The notes under the pieces are model-generated. The model was not told the origin of the DNA. It did no database searches and saw nothing but the letters and a program-made list of their open reading frames with translations. Made by a program: the position numbers and the translations under genes. Shown here piece after piece: positions 46,859-59,000 of a stretch of 64,000 nt of DNA. Source of the stretch: Mariannaea sp. PMI_226 (lineage: Eukaryota; Ascomycota; Sordariomycetes; Hypocreales; Nectriaceae); assembly GCA_024336345.1 (NCBI GenBank), contig JANFOG010000003.1:2734501-2798500 (forward strand), written 5' to 3'. The first letter of the stretch is position 1. Each line of letters starts with the position of its first letter.

Positions 46859-49440
46859 CGATATCCTGGTCACAAACTTGACATGTGTTTCCTTTTGGTG
46901 TCATATGGACGGAAGCCGGTCAGCCGGCTAGCCCTTATAGATTAGCCATGATTGGGGAGAGCAAGGTCGGTGAAGAATGCGCACTGGCTGGGACAACTTT
47001 GCACCGCCAATGGTCATCGCATGTGTCCAGTGCCGATTCAGTACCTACTTACTAGGCGGACATGGCCGTAAGTGCCACTTCCCACTAGCCACGCAACAAC
47101 GTCAACGGCCTCGATGTGACCTCAGCTCGCATGATGGGAGGTTATTGATCGCCTTGCACCTTGCTGGTTCCCAAGCTGATTACAAAGATGAGGCCCTCCT
47201 CGTGCCACATTTGCTCGAGCGTATGAAGCGGGTGCTTACGGACCCCCCCCGCGTCTTGAGACATTTGTCTAGGTCATACCAAATATGGGGGATGCTCAGT
47301 GTTTCAAAGGATTCCATCATTATCGCCACCAATAGCTTTCTCCAATTCCCTAACTACGTTGGGGATTATGGATGCTTCTTACTTGCATTACCATACATAC
47401 TGTGGTTGTCTTCACCGGTCCTATGGATCTGACCGATGAGACCTTCCACCGATTGCCAGCTGGCAATTTGAGGGGAAACATGCAATCGTTTTAGGCGCCA
47501 ACGCACTCTATTCTACATCGGCCAACATAGATTGGGTTGAGACATGCCTTGCTCGGGACGGGCCATGCACCACGTTGTCGGATATCTGACAATAGAGCCG
47601 GGAAGTTGGAATTCGGGTAGTTAGCAGAGCGACAATGCCTTGCTTTTAACCGACACGTCATTTGTCACCACGACGGGGGGTCATAGGACCACATCTGAAC
47701 GCTCTGCCCGAATTTCCCCAAAGAGATGGGGCACAAGTGCGGTGAGGGCCACACGGGCTTTGGTCTCATAGGTACTGTACAATCATAGACCCCTGCCTAG
47801 TATATTCGATGTAGAATAGAGGCTTGCTCATAAATTGTCACCTGTAACTAGTTGCACCAGACGGTCGGGACGGTTTTTTTTTTTTTTTGGCGGCTCAGGC
47901 GGGGGGAGTCCCCTTCTGTCCCAGCTCTCTCTCTCTCTGCGGCACATAAATGACGCGCAGGATGCTAAGAAGTCAGGAACAGCTGATGAGAGTTGATACA
48001 TATCATTTGAGGGTTGCACTGGAGAACATGTAGTGCCTGTGCAATTTTATGCGCATATCTCGCACAGAAAACGTAGTTTGCTTTTCTGCCTCGTTGCTTT
48101 GTTCTCTTCGCCTATGGTACCTCAAAATGCATGCCTGACATGATAACCCTACATACTCCGGAGAACGTTGGTAGCAAGCAAGGATCAAGGTTGAACAACA
48201 GGACACGGACTAGCCTTGAAGATCAGTGAGAACGGACCACTGCAAGTACAGTGCTATTGGGGGGTACCAAGCAGAGTGACGAAGAGCAACTGGCCTGTTC
48301 GGTATCATTGGGAGATAGATTCGGAGCACCCAGTCACCGGTCTGATTGGGCACCCATCGCTTCGCGTGAGGCCCACGATCAAGGGGTGCCATATGGAGCC
48401 TCAAATACAGGCCTCTGCGATCTGATCTCAATGGCCCAATCTGCGCTTCCCCACTCACACCTTTTGGCCAAGGCGTCGCCCAGAGCTCATTCAGATGAGA
48501 AACGCTTCAGTGGCGCACGTGGCTCCTCGACGGTGCGGGCCTAGAGCGCTAGGTTGCTAGGATGTTTAGAGACTACATGGGAATGACAAACTCGAACCTC
48601 GGAAAGCAGCGAAACGGAAACTGAAATGCTGGAAACAGAGGTGTGTGCGAGGGAAGGGGGAGTGAGGAAGATAGGCACTGAGAGGAAGAGGAAGAAGAAG
48701 AAAAAAAAAGGGGGGGAGAGGGGGTGCATTCGTAAGGGGCAGTTTGGAGTATGCCTACCTACCTATGGTTCATTCATCTTTCTTTTCTTTTTCTGGGTTA
48801 TTAACGTCAACTGGAGTCACTAGATAGGCACTCTGGAGTAGGGTCTCACAGGTACTTACTCCATACTTCATGTTATGTGCACAATAGCATCATCTTTATT
48901 TGATCCGCGAGTTGTTTTTGTTTTTGTTTTTCCTCCTTTGCCACCTGAACTAGAAGTTTACTCCCAAGACTATTCGTTGTCACGAAGCACTGCGGTACGA
49001 AACACCGATATGATGTCATGATAATAAATTTCGTGCATTAATCGGGCTCATTTGGCATTCAAAAGAAGAGTCTCCGTGTGTGCATGGACCTGACTTGCTG
49101 TTCCTAGGTAAGGTTGCAAAGACATATGTCGTCCACCCCAGTGTCCACACAGTAGTCGATCTCGTGGGGATCCCAAAAGGAGAAGCCCGCTAATGCGTGG
49201 CGCTCTGTGGATTCGCTCTCCGGTTCCAAGATTCTCTTGGATCAAGAGCCAGGAGCCAGGAGCCACAATGCAGGTCACGGAATGACAAGAATTCCATGTA
49301 TGTTTCCGTACGTATGTGCGTGTGATGTGTATGCACGACAGGGGCACTTCCCATGCGTAGAAGAAAAAGGGTAGTCATCTGCCTTCACGGACAGCGATGC
49401 AAGAAACAGTATGACAACAATACAACAGTAACAGTAACAG

Positions 49441-49450
49441 CAACAACAAT

Positions 49451-49482
<32 letters not shown>

Positions 49483-49483
49483 G
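49441..49483. repeat. (CAA)n trinucleotide repeat
   Basis: About 14 CAA/AAC units with one TAA interruption, preceded by related CAGTAA units from about 49423. Confidence 0.9.
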
Positions 49484-49493
49484 AAGTTCTGTC

Positions 49494-49520
49494 CCACCTG
49501 CCACCTGCCACCTGCCACCC
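49494..49520. repeat. Tandem CCACCTG heptamer
   Basis: Four copies of the heptamer, the last degenerate, immediately after the CAA repeat. Confidence 0.85.
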
Positions 49521-51553
49521 GGAGCCTGGTAATTAGACGGGCTTGTCATGTCTGTTAGGCGCTATAATGACACTACCCGAGGCGAGGCAAGGCGAGGCGC
49601 AGTGGTCAACGGCCATGCACGGGTTACCGGTATGACGGATGATGAAGCCTAACGCCAACAAATCGACGACAACATCAGCGTGGATGATACGGAAACCATT
49701 GCCTTTGATCCCCGGAACATCTTACAAACGAGGGCAGCCACACAGAGAAAAAAAAATGGTGCAATGTGGGATATTCCCCGTCTAATAGCTGAGCTGGGAT
49801 ATTTTACTTTTTTCCCCTTGCGATTGGTGAAGCGATAGGGGTGGCGGCGCGTGTCGAACGAGCGAAAATCTCTTCTCTCTTCTCTTTCCTCACTCTCGCC
49901 TTCACCCTCACCCTCAAGCTCGCGGGTTGGTTGTCCTTGTACATGGTACGGCAACTATGTGGCCTTGTGCCTTCATCCGCCGTACTCCGCCCTCCGTCCT
50001 CGTAGCCTGTGTGCGTGATTACTTTGGCCACCTTGCCATCGCTTCGTACTCTGTACTTCCCATGCCGTGCAATGAATGGCTACCAGGGATCTCTTTCACC
50101 TTTTTAATTTGAGGCGGGCATCGCTTTTCCCAAAACCCGCCCATACAGCATGTACAATAAGCAGCCTCATATTTTCTCCCATCGCCTCACCCCACCCTTA
50201 TCAACCCAGTGTTGTCTCTCTTCTCGCTTCTCGTTTGATCCTTGCTGTGTGTTTTTTTTTTGTTTCTTCTCTTTGTCCCTGTAATGTACTGTGTAGGTAT
50301 TATTACTCCTTTTGTTGCTTTTCTTTGCTTTTGCCCCTACATAAATACTGTAGTAGTCTAAGTTCCTGAGATTGGGACACTAGATTCTTTGGGTGGGACA
50401 AATTAATATGATTGGTTTGTGATAGCGTAGTTCCAGTGAAAGCGTGACCCCATAAGACACTCCATCGTCCTATTAGCTACGCGCATTGTGTTACGAACAT
50501 GTACCTACTACGTAGTGCCAACACCTTTCTATTGCTTTTTGGGGAGTAATATTCTGTATGCTAGAGTAATTGGTACCGTGTATCATGATTCATTCCCCTT
50601 TTTTTTTTTTCTCCCCCTTCTCTTCCCTACCTTTCCCACCTCGTTGCTTTTTTCTTTCTTTTGTGCTTCGCAGGGGGGGCTTGGCTTGCTTGAGCTGGAT
50701 TTTCACTCAAGTGTATAGGTAGTATAACTAAAGGGTTTTTCTGAAACCTCTTATTCGTCACTTGCATGTACTATGGTACATGCGTAACTCCATAGGGTGC
50801 AGCAAGGCACCTAATTGAGGCATCTAAATTAAGGTAGCTTACTCTTGCTCCTTCAAGAATGCGAAGATATTACACAAGCCTTGGGCTCCACCATCCTGTG
50901 GCTAGGTGACGTCCCGGCTCATGGAACAAGCTGGGATTCTGGAACTGGGGTGAGGTGAGGAGGGACCAGCCAAGAATAGCTCCGTGGGTGCCCAGGTGTC
51001 CTGGCTTGCCTTGCCCTGCCTTGCCTTGGCCTTACCGCGCCCTGGTTGGTCCCGGACGGCTGTCGACAGTAGCTCGTCGCCTTGTACTCCGTACTTCGCC
51101 CAAGTGCACACGCACACACCCGTCGGCAAACGCTGGCTCAGACTGTTCTAGTTTCTCGTTGAGTGGTTGTTTTCTCCCCCGACCGCTAGTTAGTTACCTT
51201 GCTCTCGTTTGCATGTTGCCTTTGGGGTCCTCCGAAGCCCGGGCCGGAGCTGGCTCGGGAGCGTGTGTGGTGGATAGTTTGGACTGAACTCTTAAACACT
51301 ATAAAGATGCCGCCGCGCGCCAACCATCAAGGCTTCATCACGGCACAGACGAGCCTTCCACCTACTCACAAGGGGCTTTTATAACCTTATTCACTCATCT
51401 CACCTGCCTGCCTACTCTGAAGGTTGGGTCTACATGTTATCCGTTACTTTCTCATCTCAGCATTTTCCGATATCTCCCTGATACACTTCCGTTTCTCAAA
51501 TCATCTATCACCCGTCCACTTAACAAGTCCTCTCCCCCCTCCAAACCGCCAAG

Positions 51554-53016
51554 ATGATTATGGCTACACCCTCTGTCCTCATTATTGGGGCTGGCAACTT
51601 TGGTGCCGCAACTGCACTTACTCTCATCAAGAGGGGCGGTATCCGAGTTACCCTTGTTGACTCTGCGGCATTCCCAAATCCCAGAGCCGCTTCTCATGAC
51701 ATCAATAAGATTGTTCGGGACGACTACCCAGACAGACTATACATGCGCATGTTGGCCAAGGCTATGCCTCTCTGGCGTGAAGACAAGCTATACCGACCCT
51801 GGTATCATGAGGTCGGCATGCTTCGTGCCGATTCCACGTCTTTTGCAGAGGAGAGCATTAGTTCCTATCGTGACATGGGCATTTCCAACGACTCAGAGCT
51901 TCTCCCCGTTGAGGAGGTAAGACGTCGCTGGAACGGTGCATTGGCCACGGCCGATTTCGATGGAGTGGAGCAGGTCCTCTTTAACCCTAGCGTTGGCTTC
52001 GCTGAAGCTGACAAGGCGCTTGGCGCTGTGGTTCAGGCCGCCGTTGACCTTGGTGTGAGCTATGTCGTGGGTGAGTTGGAGAAGCTGGAGTTTGCTGAGG
52101 ATGGCGGCTGCTCTGGCGTCACCCTAAAGGATGGTAAGAAGCTGCGTGCCGATCAGATTCTCCTGGCCACTGGCGCTCGAACTTCAGCCATCCTAGCCCA
52201 GAGCGCCCCGCAGCGCAAGGAGCTCCATGCAGGAGACAGACTTCTGGCTACCGGAGCAGTCAGTTTCTATGCGAAGCTGGAGGGAGAACAGCAGAAGAAG
52301 TTTTCGTCCATCCCAGTTTTGAAGAATTGCTTGCCACAGGTCAAAGGTAAGTTTTTTTTTTTTCTTCTTTAATTTACATTTCCCGATGGCACAATTTACT
52401 AAAGCTTCTCATAGGTGAGGGTATGTCAATGCTTCCCAATGGCACTATCAAGTTCAACTGCGATCTCTGCTTCACCAACTATCAAAAATTCCCTGCCACG
52501 GGCGAAGTCATGTCAACGGTGCCCAGCCAGGCAATGTACAACACGTGGACAGGTCCTAGATTTATTGAGTTCTTTGAGAAGCGTGCACGCCGCACCATGA
52601 ATGGTTTGTACGGTAAAGAGGTTGAAAATATCAAGATTGAGGCCTACCGAATGTGCTGGTATGTACTGGAGCACCAAGTCCTTTTTTCTTTTTCTTTTTT
52701 TCCTTTTTCCTCTTTTCACTCCAAACTAACATCAGACAGGGACGCATCTACACCTACACATGACTTCCTCGTCACACCGCACCCCCAGTGCGATGGGCTA
52801 TACATTGCGACTGGTGGCTCATTCCATGGTTGGAAATTCTTGCCCGTCATTGGCGAATACATCGCAGACATGCTGCAGGGAACCCTGGACTCCGACTTTG
52901 CAGAGCGGTGGGCTTGGGACAAGAAGAGCGGTGATGGGCGCTCAGCGAATCCGACTTACCAAATCGTCGGCGACCTAGAGGAACTTTCCCGTCAAGGGAG
53001 GGGTTGGGCCAACTAA
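51554..53016 (+). CDS. Flavin-dependent amine oxidase of the sarcosine/fructosyl amino acid oxidase family
   Basis: Three exons: 51554-52346, 52415-52658 and 52740-53016, giving 437 residues. The N-terminus is a Rossmann dinucleotide site, VLIIGAGNFGAATAL, with the GAGNFG turn at 12-17. SHDINKIVRDDYPD follows, as in fungal MSOX/amadoriase proteins, with ILLATGARTS as the second FAD contact. Intron 2 splits the RMCWD...STPTHDF motif. Cys345 is the expected covalent 8-alpha-S-cysteinyl FAD ligand, and GLYIATGGSFHGWKF is the closing FAD-binding segment. The enzyme should oxidise secondary amines (sarcosine, pipecolate, saccharopine or fructosyl amino acids), producing H2O2. I see no clear C-terminal SKL/AKL-type peroxisome signal (it ends GWAN). 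Which substrate it uses is not decidable from sequence alone. ATG 51560 is an alternative start two codons in. Confidence 0.93.
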
Positions 53017-56000
53017 GATACGAGACGGGTCTTTATTTCCGTCGCGTGCCTTATTAGTTGGTCTTTCTTTCGGACGAAGAAGGCATGAACACACGACTTA
53101 CCACGCTCTTACAATATCATACGCACTACAGGAAGGTCGAAGAAAACACCGAAGCTCTACGAATCTTGCACCTAATCTTGAAGGCTCTTGATAATTGAGC
53201 CTTACACTAGTGCGGATGGATTGGTCTCCGTGCTCAATGGCGTTGGTGTTGGCGACGGCGCTGGCGCCAACGTTGACCCAAACGGCGCAGTAAGAAAAGG
53301 GATGGTCCCAGGATCAGTCAGCCTGAAATGACGGAAAAAGAAAAGAAAAAAAAAGGTGAAGGGGTGAAAAAAGTAGTGGGTCAAAGGGGGGCGGCAACTT
53401 ACCAAAAAGCGTTCTCATGACGAGCGCCTTGCATGAAACGACGTCGGAAGTTCTATCTAGATGGTTTCCTAAGTTTTTTAGGCCGGACCATCATTTTGCC
53501 TCTGACTACTCCGTACTTTGGTCTCAGTTGTCTCCTCTTCGCCCATCGCACAAGGCAAAAAAAATGTTTGCTTGAATAATTAGATTGAGGAGTCAATTCC
53601 TCTCGGGTCTTACAAGGTTGGATTGGGTCATATGACGGAGTTCTTTTTTCTTATTTTCCCTTTTTATCTATGGTCAAAGCCTCTCTGTTTTTACAATACT
53701 GTTTTATTCATTTCGTTTTTTTCTCTTGCCGCAGTCTTCTCTCGATCTATCATTACTTTTTGTTGTTTAGCTGTGAAGGATGGGATTTTGGCTTGACGCA
53801 TGGGTTGACTAGAGTCGGCACCAAAAGAACAAAAGCCGGAAGGAAAGGGGAAGGCGGTGGGCAGGGGAACTTGGAGCTGAAGAAACAAGGCAGCTGAAAG
53901 ATATGTTACTAATTGCTAGGGAGGTAAGGGAAGTATGGAGTACAACAGGAAGATACCAATACACGCAACTCATTCACACACAAAGACTAGGGCGTTACAA
54001 GTTTATGACACTCATCAAGTGAATGACTATGTGTACCCCCTCCTAAATTTTCGCGCCTGAAGAAATTGACTTTTGATGAAACAAGCTTGTCCATGTTCAT
54101 GTCGTCGTCCAGCCCGACGAAATTCGGGCTCAATATACATTAACTTGCAGCAGTTTCCAAGCTATGCGTCATCGTCTCGAATAGGTTGAAAGCCCGAATA
54201 GTACGGGTGGGGGGGAATGTAAAAAGGAAAACAAAGAAAGAAGAAAAGAAAAGGAAAAAGACAAACACACACCCCTAATACTTTACCATCCACTCCCTTC
54301 AGCCAGCCTCCGGGAACAAAATGATAGCAGTTAGCGCGAGGAAGGGGATTCTCTCCCCCCGTCCCTTGTCTGACCTAGTACAACACCTCTACAATAAGTT
54401 GTTTATTTATTTATTTTGGGTTCAACTAAATGATATAGACTCCGTAATTAATGGGTTTCTCTTATTGCCCACCAGCCCAGACTCATACGGAGGTAGCTCT
54501 GCGCCCGCTTCTGTCAGGCGCTGATAATATCGTGATGCTCCTAGCCCATCCCATCCCCGGACTATCCAAAAGCTTCCAAGTGCTGATACAAAACCTGCCG
54601 GCAGTTGCTTTTTTGCTACGCGGCCAATGGAGAAGAAGTAGCGGGGAGTTTTGCGCACGTACCGCTCCTACGCCCGTTGCTATGGGGGGGGGGGGATGAA
54701 GGGCTTGGGTTCGTATCGTAATTATCGTGGGGACGGACCTCACTGACCCCATTATGGTCATGGTCATGGTCACGGTCGTGGTCATGCACATCGTCATTCC
54801 TCGCTGTGTTGTTCTTTGCCTTGCAGTCAGCTTCCTGGGCAGGCTTTGTGCAGTTCGCGCGCTTGGACTCCTGCGTGAACAACAGACCCTGCCTGGGGCT
54901 TGAGACGGGCGAGCTCGGAATTGCCATTTTCGGTCTATGCCTGGGGTACTGCCTCGTGTATGGTGATACTATGTAGATACCCCGGATTCGCTGGCGCTCC
55001 TGTTGGGTCTTATCGTGTCCGTCCTTTTGTACTTGCAGCAGTCCTGTCGGGCGCTGGAACTTGAGGTAAGGCCTACTAGGTAGATTTTCACGACATCATA
55101 CGGTATGATCGTGGTTCGGAGTGCAGATTACGCAGGGATAATTAGTCGTCTGGTACAGATTAGATGGAAATGTATGCACGAACAAATCAATCTCTCTGAA
55201 CTATCGTATCCAGATCAGCTCTCATCATATCCTTGACGTTTCCCCTCCCCCTGCTCCAAGGCGGTGACGGGCGAAGATGCTAACCAAACCACTGGGGCGT
55301 GCCTGGAGCCTCTTCTCTCGCTTCTCCCATTTCTCTCGCCTCAGCAATCGGTGTTCTCCCGGAAGCTGTAGAACCCGGTAGTTCAGTCCAGTTCCACGGG
55401 TTTGGCCCCCCCCCCTAACCCTCCCTTCCGACGGAATTTACCATGCTGGGGGAAGGGGAGGGGTTTGCTTTGACCCCATGGTCAGCAGGGTCTCATGGGC
55501 TAGGAAATCGCGTCCCTGGAGTTCGGTACGATGGCTTGAAGGCCTGGCGATGGGCTATATTTCGAGATAAAAGAGTGGGCATGAGAGAGAGAGAGGGAGC
55601 CAGGACGGGGGAGGGGGGGATGCTGGGATTGTCGCAGATCGCGCATCCCAGGCAAGGGCTGGGTCCAGACGTTCAAGTGACGTGGGCGTAAGTACGGTTG
55701 GTGATGCATTGCGTTTCCTGTACTTTTCTTTCTTTTCTTTTTTTAGGATGTTTGCTTTTCTTGCCCACAGAATCTTTTATTCATTTTTTTGTGAAGCACT
55801 GCTTAGCATAATTATTCGGCTACCACCGGAGAGCAGCGAAGAAGCGTTGTCAGCATCAGCCACTCAACAACAAAGACCCTCGCTCCCAGAGCCTCCAGTT
55901 GTTGATGGTTGCCTCCCCTCTTCTTCCCCGTCTCCCTTCAAGACACACGTGGACACGGCAATACAGTGATTAGGCCAACCATGTGTTTTCCCTCGCAAGG

Positions 56001-59000
56001 TTTCTCCATACCGGTCTAGCTGAGGAACGCCTCCCTGTGGTCGTTGCGTACAGCATTACAACGTTGTATTACATACATAGGGTAGGTAGCTTTACCTGTT
56101 GCGTGGGGTGCAGAGTCTGCACGAAAAAGCAAGACAGGGAACAGCATTCCCACTTGGCCGTCATTCGTTGGTGCACACGTTTCTGCGAGTGATGGATGTG
56201 TCCTACTACTTACTGAATGGACTGCACTTAATATGCGGTTACGCGGTATGACGACTGAGATACGAGATACATGGTGAAATTGTGACCTTGTAGATCCATT
56301 AGTTCATCAGGGTGGGAAAAAGGGTACCCGTACTGATGCATGTTAGCGCGTACAAATCCAAGCATCACACATGCATAGAGCTGTACCTTGCGTAGGACTT
56401 TGGCCATGTCTTCCCTGCTTCTTTCGTCCGTCTTTGCCTTCCCGAGACTTTTGGATGTTTCAGTTTGGGCCCTCATCCACGGGATGGACCACAATTGTCT
56501 CATGACCGGTTGTTCGATGAAAGTGAGTACAAGAACAAGTCCTCAAGCGTGGGGTTCTCCATGGTGGCGGCTGGCACCCCAAAGAACAATCAAGGGAATA
56601 ACACCAGAGTACCAGCACGAAAAATCTCCAGTGGCAGGCCCTAGTCGTTGCCGACGCGCCCATGTCTGCTCCGCATCCATCCGGCTGGGACACTCGTCAG
56701 CCCAGCCCAGTGGGTGGCTAGCGTCCATGCTGCGCGTTTAATGGGCCTCACGGACCTTCCACACCTTGAATGACAAGCTCACCGCCATCATGCGGCCCAA
56801 ACTCGGATGTGATTCAACTCTCTCAAAATGTTAGATTGGAAGTGTGCCGGCCTGGGAGTGGCTGGACGTGCCTGGTGAGCCAGACGGTCTACTGTGTAGT
56901 GGGACAGGCCGGATCTTTTTCCGGTTGACAGGCCCCGTTCCTACCATCGATGTTTCGTCTGTCATGAACGGAGCAACTTGCAACTCGGCGTTGATGCCTC
57001 CATCATGTAGTCCTAAAGAGACTGGAGGCTATGTACAGAGTACATGGTACATCTGGAGCAAGCAAGCACCTTGCAAAGCCCAGGATGCGTAATTATGAGT
57101 TCTTCTCCACGACGAGACAAGGATTAGAAAGTTCCCCCTGCCGCTCGAGGAGTCCATCATGTGACAACCTTCCTTGCTTTACTAACGGCGGGTTCCTCCA
57201 ATCTATCGAACCATGGATGAATGGGATGGACAGATGAATGAATCATGTCTGCTCCTTTGAACTTCCATTCTCCCCGTAAAGCTGAGCCCCCCCATGTTCT
57301 CTAACGGCGGTCAATCGAGCGTGACGCTGTTACAGGGTGCCGCTCTAGACTAATCTGCACTCCGTAAGGGAGGATGTAACTCCTAATCAACGTTTGATTC
57401 GACAGCGCTTCGTACTCCCTAAAATTGGTCATGGGCATCGCACTTTGCTTTTTGTTCTTTTTTTTTCCCTCCTCTTTTTTGCTCAAGTACGCTTTCGCTT
57501 GACGGTTGAGGAACTCATTTCCGAGGAGGCCCTAGCGAAAGTACCGCTTCAAGTGGGAAAAGGCCTTCACGAAACACCTGTCCCCTTCGCCGCTCAGCTC
57601 AGTCATGAGCCATAATGACCTGTCACAATCATCCCTATGATCGAGGTTTTTAGATTCAGATAGCGGGATCTGAGAGCATCCGGGAGCATCTGGGAGTCGG
57701 TCAGTAATAAGCTGTACCCACAGTCTCCCTTCCTTCGGTTATCAAATCTCCCGCCGGGCCACAGACTCGCAGTAGTGTTGGTCAACAGAACAAAGAATTG
57801 AAGCCATGGAAAGGAAGGCCCATCAATCATCTGCCATTGCGTGTCCCTACCCTTTCTTTTCTCTGGGGGAAAGGGAGGGGGCGGGTTACATCAGCATCTC
57901 AGTTGGGCTAATCTGGCAGAAAGATGACCGGCTGACAATTTGCCTCACTGCCCAAGGCACCGCCTGCTATGATTGTTTCATGTTGCCTGGGTAAGGTGTG
58001 AGAAGGTAATAGAAAGGTTTTACTACAGTATTCTCTTGTTCGAGAGGTTGCCTATTGCGTGAGTAGGTCATCAGGCAATAGAGGACACATTTGCAGCTTT
58101 CCGGTATATCCACTTGACGGAAGAGAAATATTTGGCAGAACACATCTTGAGGAGGGAACGAGGTCTAAGAGGCCTCCTAACCATGATCATGCCGCCAACA
58201 AGTGACCTTTTATTGATTACTCCTCAATCCATCAAAATCTTCGGGTAGAATCTCAATGGCATTGACCTGACACGTTTCTAGGCTACAGGGTAGGTCCCAT
58301 GATCGGAGGATGAGTTGATATAATTCAAAGAGTGTTATCGGAGTGATATCTATATGCAAAAACTGGCTAGGATATTGGAACATTAAGCCTTGGATCGAAT
58401 CTATGCGTTATTGTCTTCGGGTATTGTCCTTAATGTTGGAATCCCGACATGTTCATTCCGGTGAAAACGCCAAAGCGATGCCAATCACGAAGAATAATAT
58501 CAAACAACTATCAGACTCTCCACAGTATATCAATTCAAGAAGCACATCACATTAACGAAGAAAAGATGAAATCCATCATTTGAAGTAATACACAGTAGAG
58601 ACACGAATTTGATCTATCTAAGACTGTTTGAACAATGAAGTAGTCGGGAGTCTGTTGCGTGACAAACGCAGTCAGGGAGGAGCATTTACAACAACTACCA
58701 ACAGGGAAAGTTCCTCCAGGTGAACTAAATTGAAGTTATCTAAACGTAGTTCCATTTATGGTATTGCGAGATACCAGTTGCTCATCATGTTATCCCGGTC
58801 CCCTGGTGATGCAAAACTCTTCTCGATATCAGGTTGCTCAGAGGGTACGATGCGTTCATACTCCATGAGGCGTGCTGAGTTATTATTTGGTTTCAGGAAG
58901 GCCATCTATGTTCTTACTGACACTTATAGTTCTTTATTTGATTCATGAGACCTGTAAAACACTATTGTATAATTGGACACCATCGATCATCCTGTCTTCT

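Larger units (their letters stand above)
46859..51553. other. Intergenic region, no supported gene
   Basis: About 4.7 kb. It contains a (CAA)n repeat, four CCACCTG units, T and A runs, and CT-rich promoter-like sequence before the oxidase gene. A 151-codon frame (46977-47432) starts just after the zinc-finger gene but shows no domain and odd composition. A TACTCCGTA element occurs at 51085-51093. Confidence 0.5.

Noticed and set aside
46977..47432. 151-codon frame just after the zinc-finger gene
   Set aside because: No domain, unusual composition, and located where the 3' UTR of the zinc-finger gene is expected.
49640..49800. ATGATGA as a possible box C
   Set aside because: No CTGA box within 120 nt and no terminal stem.
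57992..58060. GTAAGG...CTACAG pair on the plus strand suggesting an intron of another snoRNA host
   Set aside because: No box C/D pair with a terminal stem and no rRNA complementarity could be found around it.
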